Positions 25,309-34,044 of a stretch of 45,291 nucleotides of DNA are shown here, one piece after another. A program made the position numbers and the translations under genes. A model generated the notes under the pieces. The model made no database searches. It was not told where the DNA came from and saw only the letters and a list, made by a program, of their open reading frames with translations. The DNA comes from Planctomycetota bacterium (GTDB taxonomy: Bacteria > Planctomycetota > Phycisphaerae > SM23-33), in assembly GCA_012729725.1 (NCBI GenBank), contig JAAYCO010000148.1, positions 1 to 45,291 of the forward strand. Direction: 5' to 3'. Positions within the stretch are counted from its first letter, which is position 1, and each line of letters opens with the position of its first letter.

Positions 25309-26403
25309 ATGAATATTGCTGTTATTGGCGGCGACGGAACAGGACCGGAAGTTGTGGCCGAAGGCATGAAGGTGCTCCAGGCTGTGTCGAAGAAGGTCGG
25401 CTTCAAGTACACCACGAAGGAATTCGACCTCAGCGGCGACCGTTATCTTGCCGCCGGCGGCAACCCTGACGCCCCGTCCATACCCGTTGTCAGCGATGCG
25501 GAAATCGCCGAGCTTCGCGCATACGACGCCATTTATCTTGGCGCCGTAGGACATCCCAAAATCGCCCCCGGCATTCTGGAAAAGGGCCTGTTGCTCCGCC
25601 TGAGGTTTGAACTGGACCAGTACATCAACCTGCGTCCCGTCAAGCTTTACCCCGGCGTGTACACCCCGCTGAAGGACAAAGAGCCCAAGGATATCGACTT
25701 CGTCGTCGTCCGTGAGAACACCGAAGGCATATACACCGGCATGGGCGGCGTGCAGTACAAGGGAACTCAGCAGGAGGTTTCCACCCAGGTCAATTGCACC
25801 ACGCGGTTCGGCGCCGAGCGGGCGATTCGCTACGCCTTTGAATTCTGCCGCCGCCGCAACAGCAGCAAGAAGATGCTCACGCTGGTGCATAAGACCAACG
25901 TGCTCACATTCGCCGGCGATACGTGGTATCGCGCCTTCATGGAAATCGGCAAGGAATACCCGGACATCAAGAAAGACTACAACCACGTCGACGCCTGCTG
26001 CATGTGGTTCGTCAAGAATCCCGAATACTATGACGTGATTGTCACCGACAACATCTTCGGCGACATAATCACCGACCTTGCCGCCATGATCCAGGGCGGG
26101 CTGGGCGTCGCCGCGGGTGGAAACATAAACCCCGCCGGCGTCAGCATGTACGAGCCCATGGGCGGCAGCGCCCCCAAGTACACCGGGCAGAACGTGATCA
26201 ACCCTATCGCAGCCATTGCCGCAATGGGCATGCTGCTGCGTAATACGGGCGTTCACAAGAACGATTCCAAGCTCATCCAGGCCGGTGACATGGTGGAGAA
26301 GGCGGTTATGGCCACCACCCAGAAGATGAAATCGCAGGCTGCGGGCAAAATGGGTTACTCGACCACTGAAGTCGGCGATCTCGTTGCCGCCGCACTGGCG
26401 TAA
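25309..26403 (+). CDS. Isocitrate/isopropylmalate dehydrogenase family enzyme (LeuB-like)
   Basis: The 364-residue protein is a beta-decarboxylating dehydrogenase: N-terminal [17 protein letters not shown], the [13 protein letters not shown] segment with its substrate-contact arginine, [13 protein letters not shown], the lysine and aspartate region KTNVLTF ... [17 protein letters not shown], and the NAD loop [20 protein letters not shown]. It could serve leucine synthesis (3-isopropylmalate), act on isocitrate or homoisocitrate, or take a tartrate/malate-type substrate; the ENTEG variant of the substrate loop does not settle this. No leuA, leuC or leuD neighbours are present. AAGGAA 7 nt before the ATG at 25309 selects that start over one 24 bases upstream. 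A TATACATTAT stretch near 25275-25285 may be its promoter. Confidence 0.85.
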   Translation: MNIAVIGGDGTGPEVVAEGMKVLQAVSKKVGFKYTTKEFDLSGDRYLAAGGNPDAPSIPVVSDAEIAELRAYDAIYLGAVGHPKIAPGILEKGLLLRLRFELDQYINLRPVKLYPGVYTPLKDKEPKDIDFVVVRENTEGIYTGMGGVQYKGTQQEVSTQVNCTTRFGAERAIRYAFEFCRRRNSSKKMLTLVHKTNVLTFAGDTWYRAFMEIGKEYPDIKKDYNHVDACCMWFVKNPEYYDVIVTDNIFGDIITDLAAMIQGGLGVAAGGNINPAGVSMYEPMGGSAPKYTGQNVINPIAAIAAMGMLLRNTGVHKNDSKLIQAGDMVEKAVMATTQKMKSQAAGKMGYSTTEVGDLVAAALA

Positions 26404-26413
26404 TAATGTAGTA

Positions 26414-26434
26414 AGCGAGGCAAGGCGCCTCGCT
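26414..26434 (+). terminator. Short hairpin after the dehydrogenase gene
   Basis: AGCGAGGC (26414-26421) pairs with GCCTCGCT (26427-26434), a perfect 8-bp stem with a 5-nt loop. No T tract follows, so it may be an RNA-stabilising or attenuating stem between the dehydrogenase and purL rather than a full terminator. Confidence 0.4.
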
Positions 26435-26455
26435 TGACGATTGTTGAGCAAGAGA

Positions 26456-29341
26456 ATGATCCATCGCATAGATATCCGGCCGAGGGACGGGTTTGAGGAT
26501 CCGCACGCCGCAAGTGTGCTGCATCACGTGCGGGAGTTGGGCTTCAATTCCGTCACGGGCGTGAAGTCCGCAAGGTTGTTCTTCCTGGGCGGCGACTTGA
26601 ACGAAACCGACGCCCGCCGGGTAGCACAGGAACTGCTTATCGACCCGGTTGTCGAGCAGTACGAGCTTGCCGGCGCCGCGCAGGCGCAGGGCGTTATAGA
26701 AGTGCATCTCAAGCCGGGCGTGATGGATCCGGTTGCAAGTTCAACCGAGCAGGCGATTCGCGATATGGGCCTGGCCATATCCTCGGTCCGCACGGCTCGC
26801 CGGTATGAGTTTGCCGGCGAAATAGACGACGAGGCGCGCGGCGTTATCGCCCGCAGGCTGCTGGCCAACGGGGTTATTGAGGATGTGCATTTTGAATCGT
26901 TCACCCCGCCGGAAGTCCACGGCAAGGCGTACGAGATGCAGATCGTTGAAGCGCCGATCCTCGGTCTGGACGACGCCGGGCTGGAGGCCCTCAGCAGGGA
27001 CGGCCATCTGTTCCTGAACCTTGTTGAGATGAAGGCCATCCAGGAATACTTCCGCCGGCTCGGAAGAGAGCCCAAGGACGTTGAGCTTGAGATGATCGCC
27101 CAGACCTGGTCTGAGCACTGCGTTCACAAGACGTTCCGCTCTGACGTGCAGGTCCGCAACAGTTGCGGCGAGATCGTCGAGGAAATTCACAACCTCATCA
27201 AGAGCACGATTTTCGCAGCCACCACCGAGCTTAATAAGCCCTGGTGCATCAGCGTGTTCCAGGACAACGCCGGCGTGATCGAGTTTGACGACAAGCACGC
27301 CGTCTGCTTCAAGGTTGAAACGCACAATCATCCCTCCGCGATCGAGCCTTACGGCGGGGCGTCAACCGGGATCGGCGGCGTTATTCGCGACCCGATGGGC
27401 ACCGGCATGGGCGCATCGCCCGTGGCCAATACCGACATATTCTGCTTTGGCCCGCCCGACATGCCGGCCGACGACGTGCCCAAAGGCGTGCTTCATCCGC
27501 GGCGAGTTATGCGAGGCGTTGTAAGCGGCGTGCGCGACTACGGCAACCGCATGGGAATTCCAACGGTCAACGGCGCGGTGTACTTCGACGAGAAGTACCT
27601 CGGCAACCCGCTGGTTTTCTGCGGAACCGTCGGTCTGCTTCCGCGCGACATGTGCTTCAAGGCCCCGCGCGAGGGTGACGCCGTTGTCGTTATCGGAGGA
27701 CGAACCGGGCGAGACGGCATCCACGGCGCGACATTCAGCAGCGGCGAACTGACGCATTCGCACGAAACGCAGTTCAGCCACGCCGTGCAGATCGGCAACG
27801 CCATCACCGAAAAGAAAATGCTCGACACCCTCATCCAGGCCCGTGACCAGGGCCTGTACACCGCCATCACCGATTGCGGCGCCGGAGGGCTGTCCAGTGC
27901 GATTGGCGAAATGGGCGAACAGCTCGGCGCCGAGGTGCATCTTGACCGCGTGCCGCTCAAGTACGCCGGCCTGAGCTACGCCGAAATCTGGATTTCCGAG
28001 GCGCAGGAGCGAATGGTTGTATCCGTGCCGCGGGAGAATGTGGACAAGCTGCTGGCCCTTTTCGCATCCGAGGGCGTCGAGGCAACGGTCATCGGGGCTT
28101 TCGGCACACCCGACCGCAAGCTCAGGCTGTTCTACGCCGACAAGCTTGTCGGCGAGTTGGACATGTCGTTCCTGCACGAAGGCCTGCCGCGACCGACCAA
28201 GGACGCATTGTACGACAAGACCGAAAGCCCTTCGCCCGCAGGGCCGCACCGCAACAGCTATAACGAGACGCTTCTTGAGATCCTTTCCATGCCCAATGTC
28301 GCCAGCAAGGAATGGATCATTCGCCAGTATGATCACGAGGTTCAGGGCGGAAGCGCGATCAAGCCGCTGGTTGGCGCAGCCTGCGACGGACCCGGCGACG
28401 CAGCCGTCATCAGGCCCGTGCTCGATAGCCGGCGCGGCGTAGTCATTTCCTGCGGCATGAACCCGCGATTTGGCGAACTTGACCCGTATCAGAGCGCCCT
28501 GCACGCCGTTGACGAGGCGCTGCGAAACGCGGTGTCGGTCGGGGCGAACCTCGAACGCACAGCCGTGCTGGATAACTTCTGCTGGGGCAACTGCAACAAG
28601 CCCGACCGCATGGGCGCCCTCGTTCAGGCAGCAAAGGCTTGCTACGACGCGGCAATAGCATATGGCGTTCCGTTCGTCAGCGGCAAGGATTCGCTTAACA
28701 ACGAGTTCCAGACCGACGATGGCAGGACGATTTCCATTCCGCCGACGCTGCTGATTTCCGCCATCAGCGTTATCGATGACGTCGCCAAGTGCGTCACCGC
28801 CGATGCCAAGTCGCCGGGCGATTACCTGTTCGTCGTCGGGCGCACCGGCGGCGAAATGGGCGGCAGCCACTACCTGCTTGCCGAGGGATTGAAAACAGGC
28901 ACCGATGTTCCGCCGGTGGATCTTGAAACCAACCTCAAGACTATGCGCACGATTCAGCGAGCAATCGAGGCAGGAGCAATCCGCGCATGCCACGATCTGT
29001 CGGAAGGCGGACTGGCGGTTGCACTTGCCGAGATGGCGTTCAGCGGGGGCCTGGGCGCTGAAATCAACCTGGAAGCCCTTCCCATTGCCCCGGGTCGATC
29101 CTGTGTCAGCGGCGAGCAATGCATGCTCTTCTCCGAATCGCCGGGCAGATTCCTTGTTGAAGTCTCGCCCGACCAGTACGACGTGTTCATGCGTATCGCC
29201 AAAGACACGCCTGTCGGCGAGCTGGGCAAATTCAACGACACCGGCAGAATCGTCGCCTTGGGTTTTGGCGCCAAACGCTTGATAGACCTGTCGATCTCCG
29301 AAGCAAAGGCCGCCTGGCAACGCACGTTCAGCGATTATTGA
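26456..29341 (+). CDS. purL: Phosphoribosylformylglycinamidine synthase, PurS-PurS-PurL fusion
   Basis: FGAM synthase of purine synthesis: FGAR, ATP and ammonia (from glutamine) give FGAM in the cytosol. The 961-residue protein is longer than small PurL (about 740) and shorter than full PurL with a glutaminase (about 1300). Residues 1-75 (IHRIDIRPRDGFEDPHAASV) and 84-155 (IEVHLKPGVMDPVASSTEQA) look like two PurS-type units. The PurL synthetase core runs from about 190 to the end, with QTWSEHCVHKTF, VETHNHPSAIEPYGGASTG, GRTGRDGIHGATFSS and a second half-repeat. There is no C-terminal PurQ glutaminase, so a separate purQ is expected elsewhere. The ATG at 26456 is used; TTG at 26441 is possible. 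Confidence 0.92.
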   Translation: MIHRIDIRPRDGFEDPHAASVLHHVRELGFNSVTGVKSARLFFLGGDLNETDARRVAQELLIDPVVEQYELAGAAQAQGVIEVHLKPGVMDPVASSTEQAIRDMGLAISSVRTARRYEFAGEIDDEARGVIARRLLANGVIEDVHFESFTPPEVHGKAYEMQIVEAPILGLDDAGLEALSRDGHLFLNLVEMKAIQEYFRRLGREPKDVELEMIAQTWSEHCVHKTFRSDVQVRNSCGEIVEEIHNLIKSTIFAATTELNKPWCISVFQDNAGVIEFDDKHAVCFKVETHNHPSAIEPYGGASTGIGGVIRDPMGTGMGASPVANTDIFCFGPPDMPADDVPKGVLHPRRVMRGVVSGVRDYGNRMGIPTVNGAVYFDEKYLGNPLVFCGTVGLLPRDMCFKAPREGDAVVVIGGRTGRDGIHGATFSSGELTHSHETQFSHAVQIGNAITEKKMLDTLIQARDQGLYTAITDCGAGGLSSAIGEMGEQLGAEVHLDRVPLKYAGLSYAEIWISEAQERMVVSVPRENVDKLLALFASEGVEATVIGAFGTPDRKLRLFYADKLVGELDMSFLHEGLPRPTKDALYDKTESPSPAGPHRNSYNETLLEILSMPNVASKEWIIRQYDHEVQGGSAIKPLVGAACDGPGDAAVIRPVLDSRRGVVISCGMNPRFGELDPYQSALHAVDEALRNAVSVGANLERTAVLDNFCWGNCNKPDRMGALVQAAKACYDAAIAYGVPFVSGKDSLNNEFQTDDGRTISIPPTLLISAISVIDDVAKCVTADAKSPGDYLFVVGRTGGEMGGSHYLLAEGLKTGTDVPPVDLETNLKTMRTIQRAIEAGAIRACHDLSEGGLAVALAEMAFSGGLGAEINLEALPIAPGRSCVSGEQCMLFSESPGRFLVEVSPDQYDVFMRIAKDTPVGELGKFNDTGRIVALGFGAKRLIDLSISEAKAAWQRTFSDY

Positions 29342-29377
29342 GGCAAGGCGGGATCAGCCGGCGTTCGACTGCTGGAC

Positions 29378-30496
29378 TCATTCTTCCAGCGTCTGCAGAA
29401 TTCGCAGATAACTCTCATACCGGCGGGAATAAAGCAGCCCTTCTTCGACCGCCTGCCTGACGGCGCAGGCGGGTTCGTGCGTATGCGTGCAGTCGCGAAA
29501 CTTGCACTGCGCGGCAAAGGGCTCGAATTCTGGAAAGAACCATGGCAGTTCCGAGGCCTGCAGGTTGATGCCCGCTTCGCGGACGCCCGGCGTATCCACT
29601 ATCATGCCGCCGTCGAGGTGATAGATTTTCGTCGCCGAAGTCGTGTGCCGCCCTCGTTGGTCCTTAAGCCGAACGCTGCCCGTCGCCGCCTCCGCGCCGG
29701 GCACAATGGCGTTGACCAGTGAGCTCTTGCCGACGCCGCTCTGGCCAGCAAGCACGGTGCGCTTTGCCGCAAGCGCATCCTTCAACGAGCTGATGCCTTC
29801 TTTCGTCGCCGCCGAGACCCTGAATATCTTGATATTCAGATGGGCGAAATCTTCAAGCACTTGCTCGTCGGCGTCTCCCAGGTCGATCTTGTTGATCGCC
29901 AGGACCGGCTGCAGGCCGCCGCGTTCAGCGATAATCAGCAGGCGGTCGATCAGGCCGTGGCGCAGCGGCGGCTGGCGGGTGGATGCGACAATCAGAATCG
30001 CGTCCATGTTCGCGGCGAGCACTTTTTCGAAAACCTCAGTTGTGTACCGGTCCTGTCGCTTGCCGCTTATGGGCTGAGGTCGAGACAGCGCGGTCCGCCT
30101 GGGAGCGCGAAACAGGATCATGCCATCTGCTCGCGTCATATCCTTCTGCTGGCCGCTGGCGTGCCTCGGCGGGGTGATGGCGACGGTAACCTCGTCGCCA
30201 ACTGCAAGAGGGCTGGTGTCGGGCGATGCCCGGAACGTCTTGGCGATGCCGCACAGCAACCGCTGACCTTCCGATTCCACCAACGCCCCGCGCGCAAAGA
30301 GGCCTATCACCATGCCCTCGCGTTTGGGCAGGCTGTCAAGGTTTTCCGCGGCGGTTTCCGCACGTCCGGCAGGCAGTTTGACCGAGCGAGGAGCGAACTT
30401 CTCCTTGTCCGACAAGGCGTCCTGACTCTCTCCGGCGACGAAAGACTCTCGCCAGTCGCCCAGCCGACGTCGGGATTTTCCTTTTCGTTTCGCCAT
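29378..30496 (-). CDS. rsgA: Ribosome-associated GTPase RsgA
   Basis: RsgA is a cytosolic circularly permuted GTPase that helps mature the 30S subunit. The 372-residue protein has a basic N-terminus, an OB-fold region (about 60-130), then G-motifs in permuted order: G4 NKID (202-205), G5 SAA (228-230), G1 GQSGVGKS (251-258), G2 RGRHTT (281-286) and G3 DTPG (301-304). The C-terminal zinc site has C331, C336, H338 and C344. The N-terminal extension of about 50 charged residues is longer than usual. Start: the ATG at 30496 gives the normal MAKRKGKSRR opening; the ATG at 30505 is 3 codons earlier. The gene is divergent from the class-IV aminotransferase with about 75 bp between starts. Confidence 0.94.
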   Translation of the reverse strand: MAKRKGKSRRRLGDWRESFVAGESQDALSDKEKFAPRSVKLPAGRAETAAENLDSLPKREGMVIGLFARGALVESEGQRLLCGIAKTFRASPDTSPLAVGDEVTVAITPPRHASGQQKDMTRADGMILFRAPRRTALSRPQPISGKRQDRYTTEVFEKVLAANMDAILIVASTRQPPLRHGLIDRLLIIAERGGLQPVLAINKIDLGDADEQVLEDFAHLNIKIFRVSAATKEGISSLKDALAAKRTVLAGQSGVGKSSLVNAIVPGAEAATGSVRLKDQRGRHTTSATKIYHLDGGMIVDTPGVREAGINLQASELPWFFPEFEPFAAQCKFRDCTHTHEPACAVRQAVEEGLLYSRRYESYLRILQTLEE

Positions 30497-30536
30497 CAAT
30501 ATCATTGTCTACGACGGGGGCGGCACAAGCAATCAA

Positions 30537-30564
30537 TTGAATTATTGCGCTGGCCGGCTAACAT
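30537..30564 (+). promoter_or_regulatory. Putative leaderless promoter of the aminotransferase gene
   Basis: TTGAAT (30537-30542), a 16-bp spacer and TAACAT (30559-30564) lie so that the start codon at 30572 is 7 nt after the -10. No Shine-Dalgarno is seen. The -35 is identical to that of the flavoprotein gene at 4422. Confidence 0.48.
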
Positions 30565-30571
30565 TGAATTC

Positions 30572-31420
30572 ATGGCTGAATCCAAAGTCTTCCTCAACGG
30601 TCGGATTATAGACGCCGCCAGCGCCTGCATCAGTATTAGCGATGCGGGCTTTCTGCACGGGGCGTCCACCTTCACAACCATGCTGGCCCATAACGGCAAG
30701 GTGTTCCGCCTTGACCGCCACCTTGAGCGCCTGGGCGAGACTGTTCGCCTGCTGGGACTCAACACCAATGCGACCGTCGAGACGTTGCGCCAAGCGGTGC
30801 GCGACGTGCTGACGGCGAATGATCTCCAATCCGCTCGCGTGCGGATTATGCTCACGCCCGGGCCGGTGAATGACGAGCGCCCCACTACTCTTGTCACCGC
30901 ACAGGCGATTGGCCAGACTCCCGCACACTGGTATGAAAAGGGCATAGACGTTGTAGTCACCTCCTTCAAGGCGCACAAGGGCGACATCACTTGCGGATAC
31001 AAAACCGGCTGCTATCTGCCGCGAATGCTCGCCCGTCAGGAAGCGGCCGTGAAGGGGGCGCAAGACGCCCTGTGGTTCACCAGCGACAACTACCTTGCGG
31101 AAGGCTGCACGTCGAATGTTTTCCTGGTGCTCGATGGCAAGGTGCTTACGCCCCCGCGAGACACGCCGGTTCTACCCGGAATAGTCCGTGAGGCCGTGCT
31201 GGAGTTGTGCAGAGACTTGTCCATTCCCGCCGACGACCAGACGCCGCTCACGGTGCGCGAAATGCTCGCCGCGCAGGAAGTGTTTTTGACGTCGTCTGTC
31301 GCCGGCATACGTCCGGTGGTCAGGATCGAGCGTCATCCTGTTGGCGATGAGAAGCCCGGGGAAATCACGCGGCGAATCATCGCTGCCTATCATCAACTGC
31401 TGGATCGAGAATCACAGTGA
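30572..31420 (+). CDS. Class-IV PLP-dependent aminotransferase
   Basis: The 282-residue cytosolic enzyme belongs to the fold-IV family (branched-chain aminotransferase, D-amino-acid transaminase, 4-amino-4-deoxychorismate lyase). Visible marks are DAGFLHGASTFTT (24-36), the PLP lysine K144 in CGYKTGCYLP, the phosphate-binding EGCTSNVF (177-184) and PGIVREAVLEL (202-212). Length fits any of the three subgroups, and specificity cannot be fixed here. The ATG at 30572 is preceded by a promoter-like sequence placed for a leaderless mRNA. The stop precedes the Nif3-like ATG by 32 bp on the same strand, so the two genes probably form an operon. Confidence 0.86.
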   Translation: MAESKVFLNGRIIDAASACISISDAGFLHGASTFTTMLAHNGKVFRLDRHLERLGETVRLLGLNTNATVETLRQAVRDVLTANDLQSARVRIMLTPGPVNDERPTTLVTAQAIGQTPAHWYEKGIDVVVTSFKAHKGDITCGYKTGCYLPRMLARQEAAVKGAQDALWFTSDNYLAEGCTSNVFLVLDGKVLTPPRDTPVLPGIVREAVLELCRDLSIPADDQTPLTVREMLAAQEVFLTSSVAGIRPVVRIERHPVGDEKPGEITRRIIAAYHQLLDRESQ

Positions 31421-31452
31421 CACGGACCGATTCCCCGTTCTATGGAGAGATA

Positions 31453-32553
31453 ATGAAGGTTCAGGACGTGGCTGCAGCGATCGATCACATTGCCCCTCGT
31501 GAGTTCGCAGCCGAGTGGGACAACGTCGGCTTGATCGTCGGCGACGGGCAATCGCCGGTCTCGAAACTGATGTTGTGCATCGATCTGACGCACGATGTTC
31601 TGGCGGAGGCCAACTCCATAAATGCGCAAATGGTGATGAGCTATCATCCTCCAATCTTCAAGCCGGTTGCGACGGTGACTTCATCCTCCACCCCTTTGGT
31701 GTATGAGGCGATTCGCCGGGGGTTAGCGGTCTACTCGATTCATACTGCGTACGACGTGGTTCCCGGCGGCGTGAATGACGCCCTTGCCGGCGCGATGGGT
31801 CTGGCCGCCGCCGAGCCGCTGGAGCATTTCAATCGCGAGTGGCTGTGCAAGATAACCGTGTTCGTGCCGCCAGATGACCTTTCGCGGGTTTCTTCGGCTG
31901 CGTTCGACGCCGGGGCCGGACGCATGGGCAACTACTACGACTGCTCGTTTTTCACCCGCGGAATTGGATCGTTCTGCCCCACGCAAGACGCCAATCCCAC
32001 CATCGGCTCCGCCGGCAAGCCCGAAAGCGTTGAAGAATTGCGGCTTGAGTTCATCTCGCCATGTTCGGTGGCGGGCGCCGTGTGTGCAGCCGTGCGCGGC
32101 GCACACAGTTACGAGGAACCCGCCATCGACGTCGTTCCGATGCGACAGTATCCCGCAGGAACCGGCATGGGCCGAATTGGCAAGCTCGACAGGCCGACAA
32201 AGCTTTCGTCTCTGCTGAGTAAAATCAAGCAGTCTACCGGTGTGCAGACGGTCTTATTAGCAGGCGCGCCGAGGAAGGATCCGACTATACGCACCGTCGC
32301 ATGCGGCGCTGGTTCTTGCGGATCATTGTATAAGCGGGCGATTTCATCGGGGGCAGACTTCTACCTCACCGGCGAGATGCGTCATCATGATGCGCTTGCC
32401 GCTGCCTCCGGCGGCATGATTGTCGCATGCCTTGGTCACAGCAATTCGGAACGACTGGCCCTTGGGCCGCTGGCTAAACGGCTTGGAGAGATGCTTGCGG
32501 GCCTGAAAATCCGCCTGTCAAAGCAGGACTCCGACCCGTTCGTTGTGCGATGA
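31453..32553 (+). CDS. Nif3-like (GTP cyclohydrolase I type 2 / YqfO family) protein
   Basis: The 366-residue protein is of the Nif3 family, toroidal hexamers with a dinuclear metal centre whose physiological substrate is not settled. The N-terminal EWDNVGLIVGD (21-31), HPPIF (65-69) and SIHTAYDVVPGGVND (96-109) contain metal-binding histidines and an aspartate. The C-terminal GEMRHHDALAA and LGHSNSE supply the remaining ligands. Between them lies an inserted PII-like domain (about 130-240), as in YqfO homologues. GGAGAG 3-5 nt before the ATG at 31453 fixes the start rather than the GTG at 31417, which overlaps the aminotransferase stop. It is convergent with the end of flgL at a distance of 15 bp. 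Confidence 0.9.
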   Translation: MKVQDVAAAIDHIAPREFAAEWDNVGLIVGDGQSPVSKLMLCIDLTHDVLAEANSINAQMVMSYHPPIFKPVATVTSSSTPLVYEAIRRGLAVYSIHTAYDVVPGGVNDALAGAMGLAAAEPLEHFNREWLCKITVFVPPDDLSRVSSAAFDAGAGRMGNYYDCSFFTRGIGSFCPTQDANPTIGSAGKPESVEELRLEFISPCSVAGAVCAAVRGAHSYEEPAIDVVPMRQYPAGTGMGRIGKLDRPTKLSSLLSKIKQSTGVQTVLLAGAPRKDPTIRTVACGAGSCGSLYKRAISSGADFYLTGEMRHHDALAAASGGMIVACLGHSNSERLALGPLAKRLGEMLAGLKIRLSKQDSDPFVVR

Positions 32554-32568
32554 AACTCTCTGCGGGTG

Positions 32569-33987
32569 CTACAGGTAATCCATAAGCGACATGCTCAGCA
32601 GTTTGCCTGCCGTCGCCAGTGTCATGTCATAGAGGTTCTGAATCCGAACGATATCCACTGCGATCTGCGCTATGTCAGCCTGCTCAAGCGACTTGGCCTG
32701 GTCGCTCGCGGCGTCGCGCGCATCTTCAAGGTTGATGCGAAGGCTGTCCATCGCCTGAAGCCTGCCGCCGACAGCCGTCATGCTTCGAGTCACGTTGCCC
32801 TGAGCCTCGCGCATTGCCTCAACCGAGATGTGAAGCAATTCACCCAGCATGTCATCCGGAATCTCGCCATCGCTTTCAAGCAGGTCGCGCGCCTGAATCA
32901 AGACCTCGAAAATGTCTCGCGTGCCGGCAATGTTGACGGCTGCAACCCCGGTCTTATCTAGTGTTCTGGCGTCAACATAAAGCACATCGCCTGTCGCGCC
33001 GTTAGTCACGGCGTTGTTGGCGCTGGCTAGATCGACGTTTGTCCATGTCTCACCGGCATCGATGCTCATCTTCGCATTGGAGGTGACGGTGAACTCGCCG
33101 TTGGCGTCGGTCCAGCCGGTCATATCGATGTGCAGCACTTGTCCGTTTCCGTCAGTGAGCTGCAGATTCGTCTCGTCTCCGACAAATGTCACTTGCGGTC
33201 CGCTGCCAACCTGGATGGTTTTGTCCGCGGCGGAAATCTTTATGGTGTGCGACCCAATAAGGGTGTCTCCTGTCGCCGAAGACGTGCCGGCCGATAGTTG
33301 CGAACCAGCGGGGTACGTGGTGGTTGAGTGGGCAATCTCCAGCCAGGCATTGCCGGTGACTGACGAAGTGTTCGTGCCCACTTTGACGCCGGTGTCGCTG
33401 TAGAACGTCGGCGTACTTCTTCTGTTGGCGGTGAGGACGCTGTCGCCCACCATAACCCCGGAATACGAGACTCCTTCGGCTATCGGCACAGCCAGGTCTC
33501 GCGTGCTGCCCGCGTATCGAACTGCGACGATTTTCCCGTTCTCTCGCGTGACTTCGTATGGCGCGGTAGCAGTGGTGTCGCCGCTGAATACGTACAGCCC
33601 CATGTTTTGGGTGTTCACCAGCGTCACAGACTGCTCAAGAAGCGAATCAAGCTCTTCAGCTATGGCTATTCGGTTTGCGCCGATATACGTGCCGCTGGCT
33701 GCCTGCGTCAGGAGTTCTTCTGCTCGCACTGCCGTTGTGGAGAGCTTCGACAGAAGGCTGTGACCTGCCTCAAGGTTGCGCTCCACTTCCTGAAGGTTTT
33801 TCAGATACGCTTCGGAACTGCTGGTGGAAGCCTTCAGGCGCATTATGCGGTAGGCGTCCAGCGGGTCGTCACTGGCGCGGTTTACTCGGGCGCCGCTTGC
33901 GCCCTGTTCATGAAGCTTCGCCAGATCCCTGGCGTGCTTCCACATGGCGTACGTGGTGTTGTTGTAAATGGAACCCCATCCGCTCAT
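32569..33987 (-). CDS. flgL: Flagellar hook-filament junction protein FlgL
   Basis: FlgL (HAP3) joins the hook to the filament outside the cell. The 472-residue protein has the flagellin-like N-terminus (STDPLDAYRIMRLKAS-like RASDDPLDAYRIMRLKAS, followed by a coiled coil to about 150) and C-terminus (ALDKTGVAAVNIAG ... ARDLLESDGEIPD, then ILRLNLEDARDAASDQAKS-like helices ending IQNLYDMTLATAGKLLSMSLMDYL). The middle, about 170-350, is a variable Ser/Thr-rich domain, longer than in enteric FlgL (about 317). GGAG 5 nt before the ATG at 33987 favours that start. It is the last gene of the operon, 57 bp after flgK. No fliW or csrA follows. Confidence 0.9.
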   Translation of the reverse strand: MSGWGSIYNNTTYAMWKHARDLAKLHEQGASGARVNRASDDPLDAYRIMRLKASTSSSEAYLKNLQEVERNLEAGHSLLSKLSTTAVRAEELLTQAASGTYIGANRIAIAEELDSLLEQSVTLVNTQNMGLYVFSGDTTATAPYEVTRENGKIVAVRYAGSTRDLAVPIAEGVSYSGVMVGDSVLTANRRSTPTFYSDTGVKVGTNTSSVTGNAWLEIAHSTTTYPAGSQLSAGTSSATGDTLIGSHTIKISAADKTIQVGSGPQVTFVGDETNLQLTDGNGQVLHIDMTGWTDANGEFTVTSNAKMSIDAGETWTNVDLASANNAVTNGATGDVLYVDARTLDKTGVAAVNIAGTRDIFEVLIQARDLLESDGEIPDDMLGELLHISVEAMREAQGNVTRSMTAVGGRLQAMDSLRINLEDARDAASDQAKSLEQADIAQIAVDIVRIQNLYDMTLATAGKLLSMSLMDYL

Positions 33988-34044
33988 GGCATCTCCACTC
34001 TGCATTGGCTTGATGCGTTATATGAATGCATTCTTGCCATAGGG

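Noticed and set aside
27362-29320. Long antisense open frame opposite purL
   Set aside because: The plus-strand purL product is unmistakable. Long antisense frames are expected in G+C-rich coding DNA, and no ribosome site or domain is seen.
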